DNA from: Blautia sp.
GTDB taxonomy: Bacteria; Bacillota; Clostridia; Lachnospirales; Lachnospiraceae
Direction of reading: 5' to 3'
DNA: 54,072 nucleotides
Assembly (NCBI GenBank): GCA_022770365.1
Contig: JALEHU010000103.1
Coordinates: 1 to 54,072, forward strand
Below, in pieces: positions 14,417-23,482 of this stretch. The notes beneath the pieces are model-generated. The model was not told where the DNA came from. It did not search any database and worked only from the letters and a program-made list of their open reading frames with translations. Each line of letters begins with the position of its first letter. The stretch's first letter is position 1. The position numbers and the translations under genes are program-made.

Positions 14417-15329
14417 GATTGCATTTATTTTCCCGGGACAGGGAGCACAAAAAGCCGGAATGGGAAAAGATTTTTACGAGAAATTTGATACAGCAAAGAT
14501 GGTATTTGATCAGGCATCCCAGTGGCTGGATCTTGATATGAAAGAGCTGTGTTTTGAAGAAAATGACAGACTGGATCTGACAGAGTATACACAGGCTGCA
14601 ATGGTAACCACCTGCCTTGCCATGACAAAAGTTATTGAAGAACACGGACTTCACCCGGATGTAACTGCCGGACTGAGCCTTGGAGAATACTGTGCCATTG
14701 AGACAGCAGGAGGCATGAGCCTTAAAGATGCCATTAGAACTGTCCGTAAACGGGGAATTCTGATGGAACAGGCAGTACCGGCAGGCCAGGGCAGCATGGC
14801 GGCGGTTCTGGGTATGAAGGCGGAAGAGATTGAAAAGATCACAGATACCATGGAAGGTGTGACGATCGCCAATTATAACTGTCCGGGACAGATTGTGATC
14901 TCCGGTGTCAGAGAAGCCGTAGAACGGGCCGGCGAACAGCTGAAAAAAGCCGGTGCGAAGAGAGTGCTTCCGCTGAATGTCAGCGGTCCATTCCATTCCC
15001 GGATGCTGGAAGAAGCAGGAAAAGAGCTTGGAAAAGTGCTGGAGAATGTGGAACTTTCTCCTTTAAAGATCCCATATGTCACCAATGTGACTGCACAGTA
15101 TGTGGAGAATTCCGAAGAGACGAAAGCACTTCTGGAAAAACAGATTTCTTCTTCTGTAAGATGGCAGCAGAGTATGGAAAATATGATCGCCCAGGGTGTT
15201 GATACATTTGTGGAGATTGGACCGGGCAAGACCCTTGCCGGCTTCCTGCGTAAGATTGACAGAAGTGTAAAAGTGTTTAATATTCAGACTGCGGAAGATA
15301 TGGAAGCAGTATTGGAAGCGTGCAGATAG
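14409..15329 (+). CDS. fabD: malonyl-CoA:ACP transacylase
   Basis: This 306-residue enzyme moves malonyl groups from CoA to ACP. The nucleophilic Ser sits in AGLSLGEYCA and the catalytic His in GPFHSRM; the N-terminal FPGQGAQ motif is also present. The start codon overlaps the fabK stop (ATGAGTAA), so its translation is probably coupled to fabK. The length is typical. Downstream, before fabG, lies an unusual 10-bp palindrome that resembles the ends of the IS1182 element at the window start. Confidence 0.95.
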   Translation: MSKIAFIFPGQGAQKAGMGKDFYEKFDTAKMVFDQASQWLDLDMKELCFEENDRLDLTEYTQAAMVTTCLAMTKVIEEHGLHPDVTAGLSLGEYCAIETAGGMSLKDAIRTVRKRGILMEQAVPAGQGSMAAVLGMKAEEIEKITDTMEGVTIANYNCPGQIVISGVREAVERAGEQLKKAGAKRVLPLNVSGPFHSRMLEEAGKELGKVLENVELSPLKIPYVTNVTAQYVENSEETKALLEKQISSSVRWQQSMENMIAQGVDTFVEIGPGKTLAGFLRKIDRSVKVFNIQTAEDMEAVLEACR

Positions 15330-15343
15330 ATCCGTGTATCAGA

Positions 15344-15375
15344 GGGGTCAAAATATCTTTTGACCCCAACATCAT
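15344..15375. repeat. 10-bp perfect palindrome with an IS1182-end-like flank, between fabD and fabG
   Basis: GGGGTCAAAA at 15344-15353 pairs with 15358-15367 around TATC. The right part, TTTTGACCCCAACATCAT (15358-15375), matches the right end of the IS1182 element (1841-1858) at 16 of 18 bases. It may be a solo IS end, a small non-autonomous derivative, or an intragenic-operon hairpin; the weak TTTT context makes termination unlikely. Confidence 0.65.
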
Positions 15376-15411
15376 ATCATGGAATTCGTGATGAAGAGAT
15401 GAGGAAGATTT

Positions 15412-16152
15412 ATGACAGATAAAAAAGTAGCAGTTGTGACAGGCGCGGCGAAGGGAATCGGCAGAGTCATTGCCATGGAACTTGCCAGAGAAGGCGCCTT
15501 TGTCATTATCAACTATAACGGTTCTGCAGAAAAGGCAGAAGAGACCAGAAAACAGATCGAAGCAGAGGGTGGAGAAGCTGCAGTTTTTCAGTGCAATGTG
15601 GCTGATTTTACAGCCTGCGGCGAGTTTTTTAAGACCGTGATCAAAGAATACGGAAGGGTAGATATTCTGGTAAACAATGCCGGAATTACCAAAGACGGAC
15701 TGCTCATGGGCATGAGTGAAGAGGATTTCTCCAGGGTTGTGGATGTGAATCTGAAGGGAACCTTTAACTGTATGCGTCATGTTTCCCGTCAGATGCTGAA
15801 GCAGAGAAGCGGCAGGATTATCAGCCTGGCTTCTGTGGTAGGTGTCAGCGGAAATGCCGGACAGGCCAATTATGCGGCATCCAAGGCAGGTATTATCGGT
15901 CTTACCAAGTCCGCGGCCAAGGAACTGGCATCCAGAGGAATCACCGTAAATGCCATTGCGCCGGGATTTATCCAGACAGATATGACCAGCGTTCTTTCTG
16001 AAAAAGTGAAGGAAGCCGCTGAGGGAATGATTCCGATGGGAACCTTCGGAATACCGGAGGACATCGCAAAAGCAGCCGCTTTTCTGGCATCTGACGGTGC
16101 GCGCTACATCACAGGACAGGTACTTTGTGTAGACGGCGGAATGGCAATGTAA
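15412..16152 (+). CDS. fabG: 3-oxoacyl-ACP reductase
   Basis: This 246-residue short-chain dehydrogenase reduces 3-oxoacyl-ACP with NADPH. It has the Rossmann motif TGAAKGIGR, the structural NNAG motif, the catalytic Ser in SLASVVGVSGNAG and the YAASK motif with catalytic Tyr and Lys. The length matches FabG. It lies 82 bases after fabD, a gap containing the IS-end-like palindrome, and before fabF. SDR family members vary in substrate; the operon context makes FabG secure. Confidence 0.95.
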   Translation: MTDKKVAVVTGAAKGIGRVIAMELAREGAFVIINYNGSAEKAEETRKQIEAEGGEAAVFQCNVADFTACGEFFKTVIKEYGRVDILVNNAGITKDGLLMGMSEEDFSRVVDVNLKGTFNCMRHVSRQMLKQRSGRIISLASVVGVSGNAGQANYAASKAGIIGLTKSAAKELASRGITVNAIAPGFIQTDMTSVLSEKVKEAAEGMIPMGTFGIPEDIAKAAAFLASDGARYITGQVLCVDGGMAM

Positions 16153-16222
16153 AGAAAAATGGAACTGTAAAGACAGGAATTATTTTGAATAAAAAAACAG
16201 GACCGGATTTTTGGAGGTAAGT

Positions 16223-17464
16223 ATGAAACGTAGAGTGGTAGTAACAGGGCTCGGAGCAGTGACACCGATCGGAAATGATGTGGAATCTTTCTGGGAAGGA
16301 GTCAAAGCAGGAAAAGTCGGAATCGGGCCGATCACGAAATTTGACACCACAGATTATAAAGTAAAACTGGCAGCAGAAGTGAAGGATTTTGTGGCAAAAG
16401 AACATATGGATTTTAAAGCATCCAGAAGAATGGAACTGTTTTCCCAGTATGCAGTTGCTGCCGCTCTGGAAGCAATGAAACATGCCGGACTTGATATGGA
16501 AAAAGAAGATCCGTTCCGCGTGGGTGTGATCGTGGGCTCCGGAATAGGAAGCCTTCAGGCTGCGGAAGCTGCAGTAAAAAGAATAGAAGAAAAAGGTCCG
16601 TCCAAGATCGATCCGCTGATCGTGCCGAAGATGATTTCCAACATGGCGGCTGGAAATATTTCCATTGCCACAGGTGCCAGAGGGAAATGCACCAATGTGG
16701 TAACAGCATGTGCAACAGGAACACATTGTATCGGTGATGCATTCAGAGCGATCCAGTACGGCGATGCGGATGTGATGTTTGCGGGAGGTACGGAAGGTTC
16801 GATCTGTCCGGTTGCAGTAGCCGGATTTATGAATCTGACAGCATTAAGTACCGGTGAAGATTCTGCAAGAGCATCGATTCCATTTGACAAAGACCGGAAC
16901 GGGTTTGTGATCGGAGAAGGCTCCGGAATTGTTGTTCTGGAGGAGCTGGAACATGCAAAAGCAAGAGGGGCAAAAATTCTTGCAGAGGTCGTGGGATACG
17001 GTGCGACAGCAGATGCATTTCATATTACCTCTCCCATTGAAGATGGCAGCGGTGCTGCAAGAGCAATGACGGATGCCATGAAGGAAGCAGGGATCACACC
17101 TGCTGATGTGGATTATATCAATGCTCACGGAACCGCGACACATCACAATGATCTTTTTGAGACAAGAGCAATTAAAGCAGCTTTTGGAGATGCTGCAAAA
17201 GATGTGAAGATCAACTCCACAAAATCCATGGTGGGACATCTTCTGGGAGCTGCCGGAGGCGTTGAATTTATCGTATGTGTCAAAAGTATTCTTGATGGCT
17301 TCATCCATCAGACAGTGGGTACGCAGGAGTGTGAAGAGGAACTGGATCTGGATTACACCATTGGTGCTCCCGTACAGCAGGAAGTGCGTTATGCAATGAG
17401 CAATTCTCTGGGATTCGGAGGCCATAACGGAACGATTCTTGTGAAGAAATTTGAGGATCAGTGA
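16223..17464 (+). CDS. fabF: 3-oxoacyl-ACP synthase II
   Basis: This 413-residue condensing enzyme elongates acyl-ACP with malonyl-ACP. The catalytic Cys lies in VVTACATGTHCIGDAFRAI, and the two His residues in INAHGTATHHND and STKSMVGHLLGAAGG, giving the Cys-His-His triad of FabF. I place the start at ATG 16223, 5 bases after a GGAGG site; an in-frame TTG at 16211 overlaps that site and is unlikely. The gene follows fabG and precedes accB with short gaps. Length is normal. Confidence 0.95.
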   Translation: MKRRVVVTGLGAVTPIGNDVESFWEGVKAGKVGIGPITKFDTTDYKVKLAAEVKDFVAKEHMDFKASRRMELFSQYAVAAALEAMKHAGLDMEKEDPFRVGVIVGSGIGSLQAAEAAVKRIEEKGPSKIDPLIVPKMISNMAAGNISIATGARGKCTNVVTACATGTHCIGDAFRAIQYGDADVMFAGGTEGSICPVAVAGFMNLTALSTGEDSARASIPFDKDRNGFVIGEGSGIVVLEELEHAKARGAKILAEVVGYGATADAFHITSPIEDGSGAARAMTDAMKEAGITPADVDYINAHGTATHHNDLFETRAIKAAFGDAAKDVKINSTKSMVGHLLGAAGGVEFIVCVKSILDGFIHQTVGTQECEEELDLDYTIGAPVQQEVRYAMSNSLGFGGHNGTILVKKFEDQ

Positions 17465-17520
17465 CAGAGAACAGAGTCGAAGTAAGATTGGATATCGGAG
17501 GATAAAGGAGGCAACAGAAC

Positions 17521-17991
17521 ATGGAATTTGAACAGATCCTTCAATTGATTGACCATGTATCGGATTCAAAACTGACATCTTTTCAATATGAAAGTGACAG
17601 TGTAAAACTTTCCATGAAATGTGGAAAGGAAACGAAGATTATCGCCGGAGATGTGGATATATCTGCTGCCGGCGGAGCTGCTGTACTTCCGCTTGCCGGT
17701 ACAGCTTCTGCATCAGCAACTGAGCAGGAATCCTCACAGACACAGAAAGAACCGGAAGGAAATCTTGTAAAATCTCCTCTGGTGGGAACCTTTTATGCTG
17801 CTCCTGCGGAAGATGCAGAACCTTTTGTAAAGGTTGGAGATCATGTGAAAAAAGGACAGATTCTTGCCATTGTGGAGGCTATGAAGCTGATGAATGAAAT
17901 AGAGAGTGATTTCGACGGCGAAGTAGCGGAAATCTACGTGGAGAATGCACAGGCTGTAGAGTATGGACAGCCGCTGTTCCGGATCAGATAA
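17521..17991 (+). CDS. accB: biotin carboxyl carrier protein of acetyl-CoA carboxylase
   Basis: This 156-residue protein carries biotin between the two half-reactions of acetyl-CoA carboxylase. The C-terminal biotinyl domain has the EAMKLMNE motif, with K122 as the attachment site. The N-terminal helix-rich part is joined by an Ala/Ser/Glu-rich linker (about residues 60-85). An AGGAGG site precedes the ATG. Partners accC and accDA lie further down the same operon, with fabZ inserted between. Confidence 0.95.
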   Translation: MEFEQILQLIDHVSDSKLTSFQYESDSVKLSMKCGKETKIIAGDVDISAAGGAAVLPLAGTASASATEQESSQTQKEPEGNLVKSPLVGTFYAAPAEDAEPFVKVGDHVKKGQILAIVEAMKLMNEIESDFDGEVAEIYVENAQAVEYGQPLFRIR

Positions 17992-18079
17992 GGACGTAAG
18001 GTGCGGAGAAATCGATATTTATTCATAATGCTGCCTGTACGGGCAGATATTTCCGTAGATTATACAGGAGGACTGGAAA

Positions 18080-18508
18080 ATGAACAGTTTGAACGTGAAA
18101 CAGATTGAGGAGATCCTTCCTCACCGCCACCCGTTTTTGCTGGTGGATTATATTGAAGATTATGTACCCGGCGAGTTCGCCGTCGGATATAAATGTGTAA
18201 CCTTCCGTGAAGATTTCTTTCGCGGACATTTCCCGCAGGAGCCGGTAATGCCCGGTGTGCTGATCGTGGAAGCACTGGCGCAGACAGGTGCTGTGGCAAT
18301 CCTTTCCAAAGAAGAAAATAAGGGAAAAATTGCTTATTTCGGCGGTATCGATAAGTGTCGTTTCAAATATAAAGTAGTTCCGGGAGATAAGCTGCGTCTG
18401 GAGACAAAAATCATCAAACAGAAAGGTCCGGTGGGAATCGGGGAAGCCATTGCCACTGTTGACGGTAAGCTTGCAGTAAAAGCAGAACTGACATTTATGA
18501 TCGGATAA
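18080..18508 (+). CDS. fabZ: 3-hydroxyacyl-ACP dehydratase
   Basis: This 142-residue hot-dog-fold dehydratase converts 3-hydroxyacyl-ACP to trans-2-enoyl-ACP. Family motifs are [13 protein letters not shown] and [23 protein letters not shown], containing the catalytic His and Glu. The length is normal. It lies between accB and accC, and ends 10 bases before accC. No fabM or fabA homologue appears nearby, so how unsaturated chains are made is not explained by this operon. Confidence 0.96.
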   Translation: MNSLNVKQIEEILPHRHPFLLVDYIEDYVPGEFAVGYKCVTFREDFFRGHFPQEPVMPGVLIVEALAQTGAVAILSKEENKGKIAYFGGIDKCRFKYKVVPGDKLRLETKIIKQKGPVGIGEAIATVDGKLAVKAELTFMIG

Positions 18509-18518
18509 AGGTGTAGAT

Positions 18519-19865
18519 ATGATTCGAAAGTTATTGATTGCCAATCGGGGAGAAATTGCCGTGAGGATCATCCGTGTATGCAGGGAAATGGGAATAGAAA
18601 CGGTGGCTGTTTATTCTGAAGCAGATAAAGACAGCCTTCATGCGCAGCTTGCGGATGAAGCAATCTGCATTGGTCCTGCGCCTTCTTCAGAGAGCTATCT
18701 GAATATGGAACGTATCATGAGCGCGACTCTGGTTTCCGGGGCAGATGCCATTCATCCAGGGTTTGGATTCCTTTCGGAGAATGCCAGATTTGCTGAGTTC
18801 TGTGAGCAGTGCGGCGTGACGTTTGTAGGTCCCGATTCCAGAGTCATTCAGAATCTGGGAAACAAGCAGATTGCCAGAAATACCATGGTGGCAGCAGGTG
18901 TTCCGGTCATTCCGGGTACCGATAAGCCGGTTATGGATGTAGAAACAGGACAGAAGGAAGCACAGCGTATCGGATATCCGGTCATTGTAAAAGCTGCCCT
19001 CGGAGGCGGAGGAAAAGGTATGCGTACGGCATATCAGCCGGAAGAATTTGCTCTTGCATTCCAGACTGCCCAGAAGGAAGCACAGATGGCTTTCGGGGAT
19101 GGAACCATGTATATCGAACATTATGTGGAGCATCCGAGACACATCGAATTTCAGATACTGGCAGACTCTCAGGGAAATGTGATCCATCTGGGAGAAAGAG
19201 ACTGTTCCATTCAGAGAAATCACCAGAAAACGGTAGAGGAATCTCCGTCAGCCGCAGTATCGGAAGAGCTTCGAAAGAAGATGGGGGAAGCTGCGGTAAA
19301 GGCTGCCAGAGCTGCTCATTATGTAAATGCCGGAACCATAGAATTTCTTCTGGAAAAGAACGATCGATTCTACTTTATGGAGATGAATACCCGGATCCAG
19401 GTGGAACATCCGGTGACGGAATGGGTGACCGGAATTGACCTTGTAAAGGAGCAGATTAAGATTGCATCCGGGATGACTCTTGGCATCACACAGGAGGATG
19501 TGATGATACGGGGTCATGCCATTGAATGCCGTATCAATGCGGAAAATCCCGCAAAGAATTTCCGCCCGTGCCCGGGAACCATCCGGGAACTGCATTTTCC
19601 CGGCGGACAGGGAATCCGCGTGGATACGGATATTTATGCGGGATATACCATCCCCCCGTATTATGATTCCATGGTTGCAAAACTGATCGTTCACGGTGAT
19701 ACCAGGGAAGAAGCCATTGCTAAAATGCAGAGTGCCCTGGGGGAAGTGATTATTGAAGGAATCGATACCAACGTGGATTTTCAGTTTGAAATTATCAGTG
19801 ATCCCAAATATCAGTCAGGAGATTTTGATATAGAGTTCCTCAGTGATTTTTCTCCTGTGCAGTAA
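18519..19865 (+). CDS. accC: biotin carboxylase of acetyl-CoA carboxylase
   Basis: This 448-residue ATP-grasp enzyme carboxylates biotin on AccB using bicarbonate and ATP. It opens with KLLIANRGEIAVRIIR, has the glycine-rich ATP loop ALGGGGKGMR near residue 165, and the EMNTRIQVEHPVTE active-site motif near residue 290. The length is that of bacterial AccC. It sits between fabZ and the fused carboxyltransferase gene, completing the carboxylase within the operon. Confidence 0.96.
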   Translation: MIRKLLIANRGEIAVRIIRVCREMGIETVAVYSEADKDSLHAQLADEAICIGPAPSSESYLNMERIMSATLVSGADAIHPGFGFLSENARFAEFCEQCGVTFVGPDSRVIQNLGNKQIARNTMVAAGVPVIPGTDKPVMDVETGQKEAQRIGYPVIVKAALGGGGKGMRTAYQPEEFALAFQTAQKEAQMAFGDGTMYIEHYVEHPRHIEFQILADSQGNVIHLGERDCSIQRNHQKTVEESPSAAVSEELRKKMGEAAVKAARAAHYVNAGTIEFLLEKNDRFYFMEMNTRIQVEHPVTEWVTGIDLVKEQIKIASGMTLGITQEDVMIRGHAIECRINAENPAKNFRPCPGTIRELHFPGGQGIRVDTDIYAGYTIPPYYDSMVAKLIVHGDTREEAIAKMQSALGEVIIEGIDTNVDFQFEIISDPKYQSGDFDIEFLSDFSPVQ

Positions 19866-19944
19866 GAGTTTCTTAGTGTAATTACGACAGCAGTTCGGAT
19901 GATTTGGGCTTCAGTAGTTCATGAGAGGAATGGAGTGTAACTTA

Positions 19945-21717
19945 ATGAAATTTCAGCATATGTTCAAAAAAACAGTGACAAAACCGGTGAAATCCGGAGA
20001 CGCTGACCGCCCGGAGGTACCGGATGGTCTTCTGAAAAAATGTAATGCCTGCAAAGCAGCAGTCTTTGTGGAAGAAGTCAAAAATAATTACTATATTTGT
20101 CCTCACTGCCGCAATTATTTCCGTGTTCATGCCCGCCGCAGAGTGGAGATGATCGCTGATCAGGGCAGCTTCCGGGAATGGGACAGCGATGTGGTCTCTG
20201 ATAATCCGCTGCAGTTTCGTGGATATGAAGAAAAAGTAAAGGCACTCCAGGAAAAGACGAAACTGAATGAAGCGGTTCTCACCGGAAAAGCAACGATCAA
20301 CGGGTTTCCGGTTGTTCTGGGAGTCTGTGACGGCCGTTTTCTCATGGCCAGCATGGGGGAAGCAGTGGGAGAAAAGATCACCCGGGCAGTGGAACGTGCC
20401 ACGAAGGAGAAGCTTCCGGTCATTCTCTATGCCTGTTCCGGCGGTGCCAGAATGCAGGAGGGTATTATTTCTCTGATGCAGATGGCAAAAACATCAGCAG
20501 CGCTGAAGCGCCACAGTGACGCAGGACTTCTGTATATCAGCGTTCTGACAGATCCCACCACAGGCGGTGTGACAGCAAGCTTTGCAATGCTGGGTGATAT
20601 TATTCTGGCAGAACCCAATGCACTCATCGGATTTGCAGGACCAAGGGTGATCGAGCAGACCATCGGACAGAAGCTTCCAAAAGGGTTCCAGAGAGCAGAA
20701 TTTCTTCTGCAGCATGGGTTCGTTGACGGAATCGTGGAGAGAGAGCAGCAGAGAGAAGTTCTGGGGCTGCTCCTGAAAATGCATCAGAAAAAAGAATATG
20801 ACAGGGAGGATCCTGAACAGAAAAGCACAGAAAAGAATAGCGAAGAACAGAAAAGTACAGAACAGAAGAAACAGACAGGGAAGAGCCCGAAAACATTGCT
20901 GCAAGAAGCATTTCAGCCGGAAAAACCACTTGGAAAGATGGACGCCTGGGAACATGTACAGCTTGCCAGAGACAAGGAGCGTCCTACCGGAAAAGATTAT
21001 ATCGAGCATCTTTATACAGATTTTGTGGAAATGCACGGAGACCGTTATTACGGGGATGACAGTGCGATTATTGGCGGAATTGCTTTTTTTGAGGGAGAGC
21101 CGGTGACGGTGATCGTTCAGGAAAAAGGATGCGGAACAAAGGAAAACATCGCTCATAATTTCGGTATGGTTTCCCCGGAAGGTTACCGGAAATCTCTGCG
21201 ACTGATGAAGCAGGCGGAAAAATTCGGACGTCCCGTCATCTGTTTTGTGGATACTCCGGGCGCATTCTGCGGACTGGAAGCGGAGGAGCGCGGACAGGGT
21301 GAAGCCATTGCCAGAAATCTTTATGAACTTTCCGGTCTGAAGGTTCCGATCCTTTCCGTTGTTATCGGTGAGGGAGGAAGCGGAGGAGCCCTTGCCCTGG
21401 CTGCGGCAGATGAAGTCTGGATGATGGAGCATGCCATTTATTCCATCCTCTCTCCGGAGGGATTTGCTTCTATCCTCTGGAAAGACAGCAAAAAGGCGAA
21501 AGAGGCTGCAAAAGTCATGAAGCTTACGGCAGGAGACCTGAAAGAACTTGGAATTGTAGAGCAGGTGATCCGTGAAGAGGAGAAACTCACCAGAGAAAAT
21601 ATGGATGAGACAGCCCGCAGACTCCGGATGGGGATCAGAGCCTTTTTGTATGAGTATGAGCCGATGAGCGGGGAAGCACTGGCACAGCACAGATATGAAC
21701 GTTTTCGCAATATGTAA
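19945..21717 (+). CDS. accDA: fused acetyl-CoA carboxylase carboxyltransferase, beta-alpha (AccD-AccA)
   Basis: One reading frame of 590 residues encodes both carboxyltransferase halves, which in E. coli are separate proteins. The N-terminal half is AccD: a Cys4 zinc finger (CNAC near residue 33, CPHC near 52), [12 protein letters not shown] and [16 protein letters not shown] charged, Gln/Lys/Ser/Glu-rich linker of about 40 residues contains two EQKSTE repeats. The C-terminal half is AccA, with [23 protein letters not shown] and [15 protein letters not shown]. It transfers carboxyl from biotin to acetyl-CoA, giving malonyl-CoA. I start at 19945, 9 bases after GGAG; ATGs at 19921 and 19930 are possible. 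It is the last gene of the fab operon. Confidence 0.93.
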   Translation: MKFQHMFKKTVTKPVKSGDADRPEVPDGLLKKCNACKAAVFVEEVKNNYYICPHCRNYFRVHARRRVEMIADQGSFREWDSDVVSDNPLQFRGYEEKVKALQEKTKLNEAVLTGKATINGFPVVLGVCDGRFLMASMGEAVGEKITRAVERATKEKLPVILYACSGGARMQEGIISLMQMAKTSAALKRHSDAGLLYISVLTDPTTGGVTASFAMLGDIILAEPNALIGFAGPRVIEQTIGQKLPKGFQRAEFLLQHGFVDGIVEREQQREVLGLLLKMHQKKEYDREDPEQKSTEKNSEEQKSTEQKKQTGKSPKTLLQEAFQPEKPLGKMDAWEHVQLARDKERPTGKDYIEHLYTDFVEMHGDRYYGDDSAIIGGIAFFEGEPVTVIVQEKGCGTKENIAHNFGMVSPEGYRKSLRLMKQAEKFGRPVICFVDTPGAFCGLEAEERGQGEAIARNLYELSGLKVPILSVVIGEGGSGGALALAAADEVWMMEHAIYSILSPEGFASILWKDSKKAKEAAKVMKLTAGDLKELGIVEQVIREEEKLTRENMDETARRLRMGIRAFLYEYEPMSGEALAQHRYERFRNM

Positions 21718-21747
21718 ATGAAACGAAGGAGTCTCTCTGGATATATT

Positions 21748-21790
21748 TTACAGCATTATTTTACAGTTACTTAATAAAATATTGCTGTAA
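21748..21790 (+). terminator. AT-rich hairpin after accDA, possible weak terminator
   Basis: Arms 21748-21763 and 21775-21790 pair at 15 of 16 bases with an 11-base loop. Only a short TTT follows, so termination may be partial. Confidence 0.5.
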
Positions 21791-21802
21791 TTTGAATGGA
21801 AT

Positions 21803-21813
21803 TGTGTTAAAAT
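21803..21813 (+). promoter_or_regulatory. possible extended -10 promoter for pyk
   Basis: TGT-TAAAAT ending at 21813 is an extended -10 type sequence with no good -35 box. A leader of about 130 bases would follow. Confidence 0.35.
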
Positions 21814-21904
21814 AAAAAACAAACAGAGGATTTATAGGACTGGCTCAGCGCAGCCGGATAAAGAACACGCTTTACTTTTTTGAATCATTTATAACAGATC
21901 TATT

Positions 21905-21920
21905 CCGGCAGAAATGCCGG
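21905..21920 (+). promoter_or_regulatory. GAAA-tetraloop hairpin in the pyk leader
   Basis: CCGGCA-GAAA-TGCCGG is a perfect 6-bp stem closed by a GNRA tetraloop, about 30 bases before the pyk start codon. It is probably an mRNA stability or translation element; no riboswitch family is recognised. Confidence 0.5.
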
Positions 21921-21951
21921 ATAATTTCAGACGAATACAAGGAGGGCACAT

Positions 21952-23364
21952 ATGCGCAAGACAAAAATTATCTGTACCATCGGACCGGCCAGTGATAATG
22001 AAGAGACATTAACACAAATGTGCAAAGCAGGCATGAATATTGCCAGACTGAATTTTTCCCACGGAACTCATGAGGAGCATCAGGTAAAGATCGACCTGAT
22101 CAAAAAAGTCCGCAAAAAACTCAATCTTCCAATTGCCATTATGCTGGATACCAAGGGACCGGAATACCGGATCAAGACCTTCGAAAACAAAAAGATTGAG
22201 CTTGCAGACGGAGATACCTTTACGTTTACAACAGATGATATTGTAGGTGACCAGACAAGAGTTTCTGTTACCTATAAGCATCTGATCGATGATCTTAAGG
22301 TTGGAGATACCATTCTTGTCAGCAACGGACTGGTGATATTTGAAGTACAGAGTCTGGAAGGCAATGATGCGGTATGTAAAGTAATTGCCGGCGGTGTGCT
22401 GTCTGACAGAAAGAGCATGAACTTCCCCAATCGTCTGATGACCAATGATTTCCTCAGCGAACAGGATAAAGAAGATTTGCTGTTTGGAATTAAGAACGAT
22501 GTGGATTTTGTTGCAGCTTCTTTTGTATCCACGAAGCAGGATATGAAGGATATCCGTGATTTCCTTGACGCGAACGGCGGTAAAGACATCGATATTATTG
22601 CCAAGATCGAGAACCGCTCCGGTGTGGAAAATATTGATGATATCTGTTCTCTGGCAGACGGTATCATGGTTGCCCGCGGCGATCTTGGTGTGGAGATTCC
22701 GTTTGTGGAAGTGCCTTCCGTACAGAAATATCTTATTCGCAAATGCCGTATGATGGGCAAGAGAGTTATCACCGCAACGGAGATGCTGGAATCCATGATC
22801 CACAATCCCCGCCCTACCCGTGCGGAGATTTCTGACGTTGCCAACGCCGTTTATGACGGAACTTCCGCAGTTATGCTTTCCGGAGAGTCTGCTGCAGGTG
22901 ACTACCCCGTGGCAGCAGTGAAGAACATGGCTGAAATTGCGGAATTTACGGAGCAGAGAATTGACTATACAGAGTGGTTCAGAACGAACGATTATAAGAT
23001 TCACAGTAATCTGGATGCGATTTCCCATGGAACCTGCGCAATGGCAATTGACGTAAATGCGAAATGTATTGTGGTAAGCTCCCTTAGCGGTATGACAGCA
23101 CGCATGGTCAGCCGTTTCCGTTGTCCGGTAGATATTATGGGCATGACTACTTCCGAAAAGGTATGGCGCAAGCTGAATATGAGCTGGGCTGTGACTCCGG
23201 TATTAAGTGAAGAGTTCAATTCCCAGGATGTGATGTTCTATCACGGTGTTTACTGTGCAAAGAAAATTTTCGGACTGAAGAAAGGCGACAGTCTTGTCCT
23301 TACCGGCGGTCAGATCAACGGCAAGACAGGCAACACAAATACTATTAAGGTTGAGACTGTATAA
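21952..23364 (+). CDS. pyk: pyruvate kinase
   Basis: This 470-residue glycolytic enzyme converts phosphoenolpyruvate and ADP to pyruvate and ATP. It shows the N-terminal TKIICTIGPAS, the active-site segment DIIAKIENRSGVENID with the catalytic Lys, VARGDLGVEIP, and the TATEMLESMIHNPRPTRAE motif. It lacks the C-terminal PEP-utiliser-like domain present in some Bacillota pyruvate kinases. An AAGGAGGG site lies before the ATG. It stands alone between the fab operon and a convergent LysR gene, with a bidirectional terminator at its 3' end. Confidence 0.96.
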   Translation: MRKTKIICTIGPASDNEETLTQMCKAGMNIARLNFSHGTHEEHQVKIDLIKKVRKKLNLPIAIMLDTKGPEYRIKTFENKKIELADGDTFTFTTDDIVGDQTRVSVTYKHLIDDLKVGDTILVSNGLVIFEVQSLEGNDAVCKVIAGGVLSDRKSMNFPNRLMTNDFLSEQDKEDLLFGIKNDVDFVAASFVSTKQDMKDIRDFLDANGGKDIDIIAKIENRSGVENIDDICSLADGIMVARGDLGVEIPFVEVPSVQKYLIRKCRMMGKRVITATEMLESMIHNPRPTRAEISDVANAVYDGTSAVMLSGESAAGDYPVAAVKNMAEIAEFTEQRIDYTEWFRTNDYKIHSNLDAISHGTCAMAIDVNAKCIVVSSLSGMTARMVSRFRCPVDIMGMTTSEKVWRKLNMSWAVTPVLSEEFNSQDVMFYHGVYCAKKIFGLKKGDSLVLTGGQINGKTGNTNTIKVETV

Positions 23365-23434
23365 AAGAAAACTGTGTATGGCAAGTGAAATAAGTGCATG
23401 ACAAATGATATAAATGTATGAAAGATGACATAAC

Positions 23435-23478
23435 AAAAGCCATCAGAGAGCCGCATGACCGGCTTTTTGATGGCTTTT
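23435..23478. terminator. bidirectional terminator between pyk and the LysR gene
   Basis: AAAAGCCATCA at 23435-23445 pairs perfectly with 23468-23478, with an inner GAGCCG/CGGCT stem. Terminal A and T runs allow termination in both directions, which suits the convergent genes. Confidence 0.8.
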
Positions 23479-23482
23479 GCCT

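Noticed and set aside
20494-21690. A 398-codon minus-strand open frame opposite accDA
   Set aside because: It is a shadow of the fused carboxyltransferase gene, with Cys/His/Phe-rich antisense composition.
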